The translations under genes were made by a program, and so were the position numbers. The notes beneath the pieces are model-generated. The model saw only the letters and a program-made list of their open reading frames with translations, was not told where the DNA came from and ran no database searches. DNA of 17,002 bases from positions 1 to 17,002 of the forward strand of contig LSSK01000934.1 in NCBI GenBank assembly GCA_001969505.1, written 5' to 3'. Below are positions 9,486 to 17,002 of this stretch, piece by piece. Source of the stretch: Zancudomyces culisetae (lineage: Eukaryota; Kickxellomycota; Harpellomycetes; Harpellales; Legeriomycetaceae). The stretch's first letter is position 1. Every line of letters begins with the position of its first letter.

Positions 9486-11924
9486 CTATCCAGATTGTGG
9501 TAGACCACACATCGAACACCATTCAGTAGTAGAGTCGTTTTCAAAAGTGCAATGACGGCAAGACCAGGAACTGCTGGAACCAATGTTTGCAGCGGATGGA
9601 GAATTAGAGTCGACATTCATAGGTGAGTAACGACCCGAAGCCCCAACATTCCTTTGATTGCTGGTGTTTGCGGAGGATGTAGTTGGCATATCAAGCTGAT
9701 TAAGAACAGTGACAAAGGTCATAAAGCTCGGAACTTTTAGTAGCAAGGCCAAAGAAGTTGCATCCAAGCAATCAACAGCAACCTTTGCTAGCAAAGTAAA
9801 GCCAGAGTTGAAATCGATAATATCCAGAGTGGAGATGTAGAAAAGCAGGTGAAAGTCAGAGAGAATCAAACAAGGGTTGGTGGGTTTGGAGGTAAAATCT
9901 AGATGCAGGTTTTCAAAAGCAGTAGTTAGATCAGCAAGCAGACCAGAGCGAGATAAATGAGTATGCAGATCAGAAAGAGAGGGTTTGTAGAGTCTGTTTT
10001 CGATTTGGAATTTAGAAGAAGACTTGAATAGAGGTGTGGGATTCAGCGGAAAGCCGTGTGTTACGCTGACCAAAAGATATTCGACAGGGAAAAAGGGGTT
10101 GGCAGAGTTGGAGACATTGTTGCCATATTCGTCCTTGTAGTTGTACAAGATTTCCGGAACGTACTTGGACAGCTTAGGATTAGCGGGTTTGCGCACCATC
10201 ATCAAGCTAGGATTCGTCGAGCCTACAACCAACTCTGCTCGCTCCAAAGCCATTGCAATATTGCTTACCTGCCAAGCACTAATATCAACATCTCCATTTT
10301 CATTTCCGGAAACCACAGCTGTAATAAACCGACTCCCAAATCGCTGTTCTGACTGAGACCATTTAGTAGCTGTTGGATACAAAAGCTGGAACCGCGCTGC
10401 CAGCCGGGCCTCTAAATTCGACAAAAAATATGCATCCTTGTGTCGGCTATATAAAACCTTGCCTTTCCCTGTCCCGTCGTCTGTCAGATCGCTGAATATC
10501 ATCCCCACTATTTCTAAGCCGCATGCCTTTGCCACTTTTTCCACTTTCTTTACCTCTGACATAAACTCTTCGCCCTGCAAATCCACCTTGAGTCCGTCTG
10601 TACAGTCCACTTGTACTGGTTCGTATATTGCTTCGACCACCGCCTTGATTCCCATTGGAACTATAGGATATTTTTCATATCGTCCCAACATGAATCCAAA
10701 TCGTTGTGTTCCTGTTTCTCTCCACCAACTCAAAAACTGATCAATTATTGATGCCTCTGCAAACTCCAAATGATCTGTCATTCGAAATTCCTATTTCCAC
10801 ATATGTATCTTACAATTAACCTTTCTTTTCATTAACAAGAGATTTACCACTTTTTTATTTTCGTTTTTCAATAAATATTAGTATATATATATTAATTGTT
10901 ACCTGTGGTTGAAGTGCAATAGCATTGGGTTGACACTTTGTACAGATACCCTCTGGCCATGGTGCATGCCCACCACCCCCACACACCTTTTTGGCCTGGA
11001 AATCCGGTTCTTCTAATGGCAACAACTTTCCAGATTTTGGTTTCCCCGACCTCAGCTCGTCCATTCGGCTCTCTCCAAGCGATTTTCGCAAATAACTATG
11101 AAATGACATGTGTTTTATCTTATTCTCAGCCAGATACCCGCTATCATACGGCTCCAATGGCATGCAGTACTCACACATTGCATTCTCCCCATGTTTACAA
11201 AAGTTCTCGTCCCTATCCCTTTCAATTAATCCCTTTTCCTTTTCTAGCTGCAAATCTATGTATGCCATCTTGATTTTCTCTAGTTTTAGCTCTCTATTTC
11301 CTGTACTCGCTGTTATTAATGTCCTCTTGTCAGTATCATATTTTACCGTCGTGTCCTCTGCATCTTTTAGTATTTTCCCAAAAATCATATCGCCATGTCT
11401 ATATATTTGCAAAACAAAACATTATATACACTTTAAACCGCAAGATTAAGTATAAATAAAGATATCTTACTTTAGTCCCAACGAAGAAAGTCTTAAACCT
11501 TCACTGTTTTCTATTACTCTTTTCAACCCAGCATCATAGTATAGCTCCAAATCCGATGCTTTCTCCAAACTGAGTTTGACTCTAGTCTAATTAATATTCA
11601 GAAGTCATGCTAAATAGCCTTAACTTCTCGAACCATTGTGCTATAAAACTTTTATCTACCTTTTCGTAAAGTTCTGCGACATTTTCATCTGCATCTTTAA
11701 ATTCAACTCGATCAATCCCCTTCGCAGAGCGCACCCGAATTATAATTCCCTATTTATTAAATAATAAAATATGGCCTGTCGTAACAAAATATTGGTCTAA
11801 AAGATAACTTTGGGTCCTTTAAAAGTTTGAATTTTCGAATAAACATCAATACGAACTACCTAAAAGTAAAGTTAAAAAAAAGAAGAAAAAGTTGAAATTA
11901 CTTAAGACATTCCAAACTTACCAT
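9486..11924 (-). CDS. NPL4: Npl4, Cdc48/p97 ubiquitin-binding cofactor
   Basis: Five exons: 11924-11922, 11749-11660, 11586-11471, 11398-10903 and 10790-9486. Spliced length is 669 residues. Npl4 pairs with Ufd1 on the Cdc48 ATPase and hands it ubiquitylated clients for unfolding in ER-associated and nuclear degradation. Domains in order: an N-terminal ubiquitin-like fold (GIIIRVRSAKG..., through LGLKHGDM at 66-73); the zf-NPL4 Cys/His cluster (C137, C145, C148, C209, C222, C225); the Npl4 MPN-type domain from about 238 (GTQRFGFMLG, PMGIKAVVEAIYEP, PVEYLLVSVTHGFP); and a C-terminal NZF finger (C646, C649, C660, C663). Introns are 172, 73, 72 and 112 nt with donors GTAAGT, GTAGAT, GTAAGA and GTAACA. 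Junctions restore family motifs: LGLK|HGDM and ALQPQ|EFRM. An in-frame TAG sits immediately before exon 2, so the start codon must come from a spliced exon. The ATG|GTAAGT at 11924-11922 fits. The gene is divergent from BCS1. Confidence 0.95.
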
Positions 11925-12494
11925 ATCTACAAACTTTCTTGTGATGCTCTTACCCGCAATACTTGAATTATAACCTTTACTCGGCTGTATATCTAGTAGT
12001 CTTTCCAGGCTCTAATCTTTTAGTAACGAATTCAAGTTTCTCCAACTAAAATTGTCTTTAATTTTGAAATACTCTTTTACCCATAAAAAAATAATAACCT
12101 CCCAATGGCGCTAATTAAACTTGAAATGAAAAAGAAAAATACAAAATGTTAAATACGTAATTGCAGCACTTTATAGAGCATAATGTTCCACAACAGCATT
12201 TGGTATTGCCTCCAGGATATTATTGGGTGAAAAATCAGTTCTCAATTTTCTCCTCCCCGCCCCCTCCGGCCAATTTTGGTAGTCCTTCGTGAATGATTAA
12301 TCCATTCAGCTTTTCATTATCTTTTTTTTTTTCTGCCAGATCAAAGTTTTGTATTATTCAAGAACAGGCAAACGATAATATTTTAAAATTCCAAAATACT
12401 AAATAATGATAATAGATATTTACATTTATATTTGATTCTCATTCCAAATATAAATAATTCAACCGAAAAAAAAAACAACACCCATTACTAGCAA
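11925..12494. promoter_or_regulatory. shared divergent promoter region of NPL4 and BCS1
   Basis: This 570-nt intergenic stretch separates two genes transcribed away from each other. A GC-rich island at about 12251-12272 carries a CCCCGCCCCC box (12255-12264) next to a plus-strand CCAAT (12270-12274). A TATAAATA lies at 12449-12456, about 40 nt before the BCS1 ATG. CCAAT boxes bound by the Hap/CBF complex are common in promoters of fungal respiratory genes, which would suit BCS1. Binding itself is inferred. The remainder is AT-rich and includes the NPL4 5' UTR. Confidence 0.5.
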
Positions 12495-14051
12495 ATGGAT
12501 CAAAACGCCATAGTTTCAAATGCAGCTTCAGGATTCTTGGCTAACAACCCGTACTTCTCTGCCGGCTTTGGATTGCTTGGCGTTGGTGCTGGATTGGCTG
12601 TATTAAGGCAATCAAGCCGCAAATTAGCTGCCTTGATACGTAGACAAATGTTAGTTACGTTGGAAATCCCCAGCAAGGACAAAAGTTACCAATGGGTACT
12701 GCAGTGGCTGAGTGAAAATTCCCAGCAAAAAGTACTCCAACAACATAAACTGGCAAAGAACCAATCTGCTCTACAACAGGCAACAAGTTTTGAAACTTCC
12801 GCAAAATCGAGTAGCGCTACGGAAAGTGACAACAAGGTTCATGAGATCAATGAAATCAAGAATGAAACGGCCTCAATAGAAAATAGTTCAGTTTCTGGTG
12901 GGAAAATCGGATATTTCGCACGACGGCTCAGCCAGGCAACCAGACCCCGTCAGCTGGCTGTGCAAACAGTATATAAACTACACGATAACGGGAGTGTCAG
13001 TGCCGATTTTAGTTTTGTTCCAGGACCCGGCAAATACATTTTCAAATTTGAAGATGCATGGATCCAAGTGACCAGGGAGCGTGAATCGAAAATGGTAGAT
13101 TTCACCAATGCTGCGCCTTGGGAAACGATTACATTGACAACACTAAACAGAGACCGCAACGTATTTAGCAAGATATTGGCGCTTTCTCAACAACATGCTC
13201 TGGAAAAACAAGAAGGAAAAACCGTGATTTTTACCAGCGTTGGGCCGGAATGGCGTCCATTTGGTCCTCCCAGGAAAAAGCGAATGCTCAAAAGCGTAGT
13301 ATTGGATGATGGAATTGCCGATTCAATTGTGCAAGATGTCAGAGAGTTTATTGGCAACGGGAAATGGTACGATATGCGTGGAATTCCGTATCGACGAGGA
13401 TATTTGCTGTACGGACCTCCAGGAACAGGAAAAACGAGTTTTATTCAGGCACTGGCTGGTGAACTTGGGTACAATATATGTGTTTTGAATCTAAACGAGC
13501 GAGGACACACAGATGACCGACTCAACCACTTGCTTACGGTAGCACCAGAACGTAGCATAATCCTGCTCGAAGACATTGACGCAGCATTTCCAAAAGCACC
13601 ATCTGCATCAGCAGCTGGTGGGGCAGAGGGACATGTGTTGATGCAGCGAGATCAACAGCAACAACAGCAACAGGGCGGTCTATACCAAATACACTCGATG
13701 ATTACACTCAGTGGGTTATTGAATGCGCTGGATGGAGTTTCATCAAGCGAGGAACGAATAGTGTTTATGACAACCAACCATATTGATCGGTTGGACAAGG
13801 CACTAATTAGACCAGGCAGAGTAGATGTCAAGGTGTATTTAGGAAATGCCACTCAATCGCAGGTCAAAAAGATGTTTATGAGGTTCTACCCTGAACCCAA
13901 GGAAACGTCACTTGAGCTGGCTGAAAAATTTGCTTCTAAATTAGAGAACCAGCAGGTAAGCACTGCACAGCTACAGGGTCACTTTGTGACCTTTAAATAC
14001 GATGCCAACGCAGCATTAGACAATATTCACCTGCTATTGCAAAAACAATGA
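12495..14051 (+). CDS. BCS1: Bcs1, mitochondrial inner-membrane AAA translocase for the Rieske protein
   Basis: Intronless, 518 residues. Bcs1 moves the folded Rieske iron-sulfur protein across the mitochondrial inner membrane and completes complex III. A single transmembrane segment lies near residues 21-38 (FSAGFGLLGVGAGLAVL), followed by the basic stretch typical of the internal targeting signal. The Bcs1-specific domain is marked by 'DNGSVSADFSFVPGPGKY' at 164-181 and 'SVGPEWRPFGPPRKKR' at 248-263. The AAA core shows Walker A GPPGTGKT (307-314), Walker B IILLEDID (355-362), sensor-1 region FMTTN (424-428) and arginine finger region RPGRVD (439-444). It is longer than yeast (456) or human (419) Bcs1 through a polar insert at about 80-145 and a Gly/Ala/Gln insert with seven Gln at about 367-396. 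No ATG lies close upstream in the A-rich leader. The downstream neighbour is convergent, 220 nt away. Confidence 0.97.
   Translation: MDQNAIVSNAASGFLANNPYFSAGFGLLGVGAGLAVLRQSSRKLAALIRRQMLVTLEIPSKDKSYQWVLQWLSENSQQKVLQQHKLAKNQSALQQATSFETSAKSSSATESDNKVHEINEIKNETASIENSSVSGGKIGYFARRLSQATRPRQLAVQTVYKLHDNGSVSADFSFVPGPGKYIFKFEDAWIQVTRERESKMVDFTNAAPWETITLTTLNRDRNVFSKILALSQQHALEKQEGKTVIFTSVGPEWRPFGPPRKKRMLKSVVLDDGIADSIVQDVREFIGNGKWYDMRGIPYRRGYLLYGPPGTGKTSFIQALAGELGYNICVLNLNERGHTDDRLNHLLTVAPERSIILLEDIDAAFPKAPSASAAGGAEGHVLMQRDQQQQQQQGGLYQIHSMITLSGLLNALDGVSSSEERIVFMTTNHIDRLDKALIRPGRVDVKVYLGNATQSQVKKMFMRFYPEPKETSLELAEKFASKLENQQVSTAQLQGHFVTFKYDANAALDNIHLLLQKQ
13654..13674 (+). repeat. CAA/CAG run encoding poly-Gln in Bcs1
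   Basis: A mixed CAA/CAG tract encodes seven consecutive Gln inside the AAA domain, between Walker B and the sensor-1 strand. Mixed codons mean it is not a pure trinucleotide repeat. Its location in a surface insert right after the Walker B region is unusual for Bcs1. Confidence 0.85.
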
Positions 14052-14099
14052 TCTCAGTTGGATCATAATTGGTTGGAGAGATAGTGGAGAGATAGTGGA

Positions 14100-14120
14100 G
14101 GGAGGGAGGGGGGGGGAGGG
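14100..14120 (+). other. G-quadruplex motif in the BCS1 3' region
   Basis: Four G-runs separated by single A residues: three G at 14100-14102, three at 14104-14106, nine at 14108-14116 and three at 14118-14120. This meets the usual G3+N1-7 rule with the shortest possible loops. It lies about 50 nt after the BCS1 stop on the sense strand, so it would also form in the BCS1 transcript if the 3' UTR extends that far. A duplicated GAGAGATAGTG-like segment precedes it. Confidence 0.7.
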
Positions 14121-14224
14121 ACTTGCCTTGTCTTTTTGGTTTTGTGAGAGAAGTGTAATTCAACAATGTTACTTTTAGCTGATACAAACAAGCTAACTAT
14201 AGAAAATCTAGATTAGTTTTTTCA

Positions 14225-14234
14225 TTTATTTATT
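14225..14234 (-). terminator. poly(A) signal of the NAD(P)HX dehydratase gene
   Basis: Two overlapping AATAAA hexamers on the minus strand (14234-14229 and 14230-14225) lie about 40-45 nt beyond the dehydratase stop codon. That spacing suits a cleavage and polyadenylation signal. The call rests on motif and position only. Confidence 0.45.
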
Positions 14235-14271
14235 GATGGTAATAAAACATAAAGAGTAAAAAGAAAAAAAC

Positions 14272-15897
14272 CTAATATTTGGCCAAGAAAGATCTTGCAT
14301 TATTTAGATGTTTTAGAATTTCTGAGGTTTGAGTAGAAAACCCGTGTTCATTGTAGGCCAAGTGTGATGCTCTTCTTGTTACTAAACACCCTGCATATGC
14401 GGCAAGAATAGGTATTTCCTCTTGTGAAATTTCATTTTCATGCCTATCTCCAATTATATTACCATACAATTGTCAAAAACAAAAATGACAAAACATCACC
14501 TTGACACCAAAAAAGAAAGAAAAAAAATAGGAGTTAATTCAAAATACATTATTTCTCATCCTTTACCTCCATCTATTCTGGCGATAACATACGCTCCACC
14601 CCAAAAACGTGGCAATGGCACCACTCGTGACATCGCCTTGGCCCCCACATCTCTTCAGCCCACCTTGTTCGCTACAATATACAACTGTTTCTCCATTAGT
14701 TATTATGTCATGCTCGCCCTTTACGACTACTGTTACACCACCCAATTTTTTGGCGCACTCGACTGCACACTTTTCCATCTGGCCAGCCGAATAGATTATT
14801 TCCTAACAAGTCGTAATTAGTTCATAAGTGGATATACGTCAGTAAACAAACGTAGAATGTTACGACAAGTGTGATATATTAGTAGAGGGTTCGAAGGTAT
14901 TACCAGACTATCGCACAATCGTTTAAGCTCGTTTACGTTTGGGGTCAAAATTGCCTCCTTGTGACCATGAATCATACTAAAATCATTTGATATGACTACC
15001 AACCCTTCCTATAAAACGGTATACATAGAAATAATCCCATCAACACCAATGCTGAAATAAATATATTGGTATATGAGGTTACTCAACTGCATCCAAAACG
15101 ACCGGGATCTGTTTATTTTTAGCGTGTTTGATAACTTTTCCAATAATCCGATGAAGATGAACGTCGTGGCCCAGGCCGGATCCAATTGATAGGGCATGCA
15201 ATTTAGTAATAGCACCATTTATTCGCGCAAGAATTTGTGCGTCTTGGCTTTCAATCCCAGCTACCAGGTCGATGTCTTGTTTAATTTTGCTAAACTTGTT
15301 GGCATCGTAAATATCAGCGAATAGATTTTCTTGGTTGCGAAGGTATGGGTGGACTATAAGGTCTGGGGAATAACTTTTTATCACAATTGCAGCGTCTTTT
15401 TCGCAAAACACATGAGATAGATCTGCACCCTATACTCAATTGCTTTATTTCATGAATAATTGAAAAAGTAGTTTAAAATAGATGGATGAAAAAGTAATAA
15501 ATACCATTTTGAGAGCAGTCATTGCCACATAATAAGGTGCACCAGTATATCTAACATGCAAAAATAGTAAATTTGTTAAGTTGCTTGATGAAATGTATAG
15601 AGTGAAAATAAAGGTTTTAGATATAAAGCTCGAGTACCGAAACATTTATAAAACTTACTCTTCACAACCTCCAAAAATCCCAATTCTTCCTAATAAACAT
15701 TATCAAGGTGTTTCAATTACCACTCGCCAAAAGAATATAATAGGAATAAAAATTATTAGTATTATTATTATAAAAGTAGAGAGTAGAGAGTAGAGAGAAA
15801 AAGACTTGCCACAATCGCCCTTGTGCATTTGTCTGTGGAGAGTAGGGATTAGTTTTTTACACTTGGCTTCGATTCCCAACATGCTGTGTTGCTTCAT
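14272..15897 (-). CDS. NAXD: ATP-dependent NAD(P)H-hydrate dehydratase (CARKD family)
   Basis: Seven exons: 15897-15810, 15689-15659, 15550-15505, 15429-15088, 15008-14904, 14802-14567 and 14443-14272. The spliced product is 339 residues, almost the length of yeast YKL151C (337). The enzyme uses ATP to dehydrate damaged hydrated NADH and NADPH back to the active cofactors, working with an epimerase not present here. Its ribokinase-like fold shows: KGDCGRIGIFGGCEEYTGAP (26-45), GADLSHVF (56-63), KSYSPDLIVHPYL (72-84), SGLG, VVLDAEGL (165-172), ILTPNVNELKRLC (189-201), and the catalytic GGQGD (257-261, with Asp261 expected to be the base). Introns are 120, 108, 75, 79, 101 and 123 nt. Intron 1 needs a GC-AG pair (GCAAGT donor) and intron 4 a weak GTTGAG donor; GT alternatives tried there hit stops or break frame. 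The start is taken at the first in-frame ATG (MKQHSM); the frame is open further upstream without an ATG. No obvious mitochondrial or ER targeting sequence is seen. Confidence 0.94.
15776..15796 (-). repeat. three tandem 7-bp units in dehydratase intron 1
   Basis: GTAGAGA is repeated three times on the plus strand; on the transcribed strand this is a pyrimidine-rich TCTCTAC tract starting 13 nt inside the GC-AG intron. Tract-rich sequence close to a non-canonical donor might help its recognition, but that is inference. Confidence 0.8.
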
Positions 15898-16485
15898 ATT
15901 TTCTTTTCCGCCTGCCACCTTCGAGTATAAATTGAAGAAGTATAAAGTGTCGATTTGGGAGGTTTTTGTATCCTCCTCCTTTGTTATTTTAAATCGATTA
16001 TTTTCGCTTCTAATTGCTTTTATCCACGATATTCATATATACCAAAAATAAAACAGACATATTTAAATTGGGTGGGGGGGGATGACTTTGAAATTAAACG
16101 TTGTAGAAAAACTTTGAACGTATCCCAATCAATCAATCGACTCTAGTATTCGCTCCAATTTTCCGAATATAAAGCCAATCAAAAATATGAAATACAAATA
16201 ATGAAAACCATCGAAAACCCACACCCCCCCTTTTTACTTTTATGTTCTACAAATCTTGATTGATTATTTGATTGAAAAAATAATAGTCTTGCAATTGTAT
16301 AGTAAATAAATAATAAAGAAAAATCTACATGATATTTTTTGCACAAAAAAAGAAACAAACAAATAACTTTGGTCTTGTCAGCTTTTTACAATCTATATCA
16401 CGTTTCTAGCACCAGACCATTTAAAATCAAGCCAAAATAAAATTAAGATAAGATAAAAATAAATAAATAAAGTAAAAACACACAC
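15898..16485. promoter_or_regulatory. divergent promoter region between the dehydratase and MSC7
   Basis: This 588-nt AT-rich spacer lies between two genes transcribed in opposite directions. Close to MSC7 are two overlapping GATA-type sites (AGATAAGATAA, 16446-16456). It also contains a G-run at about 16072-16081 and a C-run near 16223-16229. A short open frame continues upstream of the dehydratase ATG to about 16032, but it has no ATG. No gene or RNA is recognised. Confidence 0.4.
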
Positions 16486-17002
16486 ATGGAATCTTTATGC
16501 GCAAGCTTTGAAAATCTCAAACTCCTACTCCAACTGGCGTGCAAATCCCTACCCGCAATCCTAACTGTCGGCGTCGCGCTGTATAGCGGGTACTACCTGC
16601 TTCTAAAACGAGGTAATAGTTCAAAATGTGGATTCTTGATCAAACTTGAGGATTTCTTTGGCCCATACGGACCCGCAAAACTCGACTCTGAAACTGTAAA
16701 CCCACCACCAGAGAGCTCGCCAGACTGGCAAGCAAAGGGGTTTGTAAAATCGCACAATATCGATGAGGACGGATCAATTCGATGTTTTGATCCCGCTACA
16801 GGAAAGGATCTGGGTGCCGTAAAAGCGACCAGTGCCAAGGAAGTAGATGCGGCAGTAGCACGTGCGTATGCAGCACAGCGAGTGTGGGCAAAAACATCGT
16901 TTGCAGAGCGGAGACAGGTGCTTCGGACGCTGTGTGAGTACGTTCTGGCCAACCAGGAACAAATCTGCCAGGTGGCGTGCCGCGACTCGGGCAAGACGAT
17001 GG
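16486..17002 (+). CDS. MSC7: Msc7-type membrane-anchored aldehyde dehydrogenase (5' part)
   Basis: The frame is open from the ATG at 16486 to the window end, giving the first 172 residues; the catalytic half lies beyond. Residues about 22-41 (PAILTVGVALYSGYYLLL) form a transmembrane anchor, followed by a linker. The N-terminal NAD-binding part of the aldehyde dehydrogenase fold then starts: 'IRCFDPATGKDLGAV' with the PATG turn, a helix 'EVDAAVARAYAAQRVW', 'SFAERRQVLRTLCEYVL' and 'VACRDSGKTM' at 163-172. The match to yeast Msc7 in this block is close, including the N-terminal anchor. Msc7 belongs to the NAD(P)-dependent aldehyde dehydrogenase superfamily and is ER-associated in yeast; its natural substrate is not well defined. 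Active-site Cys and Glu cannot be assessed here. The coding DNA is visibly richer in G+C than the flanking sequence. Confidence 0.92.
   Translation, partial: MESLCASFENLKLLLQLACKSLPAILTVGVALYSGYYLLLKRGNSSKCGFLIKLEDFFGPYGPAKLDSETVNPPPESSPDWQAKGFVKSHNIDEDGSIRCFDPATGKDLGAVKATSAKEVDAAVARAYAAQRVWAKTSFAERRQVLRTLCEYVLANQEQICQVACRDSGKTM

Noticed and set aside
9284-9616. Open frame of 110 codons on the minus strand
   Set aside because: Its first part is NPL4 in a shifted frame over the NZF region; the rest is 3' spacer with poly-Lys and Phe-rich low complexity.
11819-12012. Minus-strand open stretch with splice-like borders (AG at about 12011, GTAAGT at 11921, AG at about 11861, then a stop)
   Set aside because: It looked like a small two-exon gene, but the GTAAGT donor and the ATG before it are better explained as NPL4 exon 1, the upstream part as its 5' UTR, and the peptide matches no family I know.
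12178-12290. Minus-strand peptide with an 'AIPNAVVEHY' stretch, considered as a TAF10-like histone-fold fragment
   Set aside because: The frame ends in a stop at once, no following histone-fold helices are found in any frame, and the similarity is too short.
12500-13852. Several minus-strand open frames across BCS1
   Set aside because: All are antisense shadows of the strongly supported BCS1 frame.
14886-14900. GGGTTCGAAGG resembling a tRNA T-arm
   Set aside because: No acceptor stem or anticodon arm can be paired around it, and it sits inside a dehydratase intron.
16593-16994. Open frame of 133 codons on the minus strand
   Set aside because: It is antisense to the clear MSC7 coding sequence and has only shadow-like composition.

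Overview
The window is eukaryotic nuclear DNA, almost certainly fungal. The genes are separated by AT-rich spacers. Introns are short (72-172 nt), with donors near GTAAGT and AG acceptors. The recognisable proteins are a mitochondrial Bcs1 AAA chaperone, the Cdc48 cofactor Npl4, an ATP-dependent NAD(P)HX dehydratase, an Msc7-type membrane-anchored aldehyde dehydrogenase, a Ufo1-like F-box/WD40/UIM protein and a 7TM-RGS receptor-like protein. CTG reads as leucine at a conserved Bcs1 position, so the standard code applies. Npl4 keeps a C-terminal NZF finger that budding yeast lacks. This points away from Saccharomycotina, perhaps to an early-diverging fungus, but the lineage is inference.

Layout, left to right. 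1-1222: no supported gene, but a minus-strand frame that looks like decayed coding sequence. 1223-3178 (-): 7TM-RGS protein in one exon. 3179-5323: 2.1 kb spacer with patches of open frame that could be a degraded gene or element. 5324-9033 (-): F-box/WD40/UIM protein in two exons. 9486-11924 (-): NPL4 in five exons, the first holding only the start codon. 11925-12494: divergent promoter region. 12495-14051 (+): BCS1, intronless. 14052-14271: a strong G-quadruplex motif and the convergent 3' ends. 14272-15897 (-): NAD(P)HX dehydratase in seven exons, with one GC-AG intron. 15898-16485: second divergent promoter region. 16486-17002 (+): MSC7, cut by the window edge.

The genes do not form one pathway. 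Two neighbours, the F-box protein and Npl4, both act in ubiquitin-dependent protein handling. BCS1 serves respiratory complex III, and the dehydratase and aldehyde dehydrogenase are metabolite-repair and detoxification enzymes. All spliced models were built by eye from reading frame, splice signals and family similarity. No previously undescribed system is evident. The least explained parts are the two decayed-looking regions and the receptor's N-terminus.
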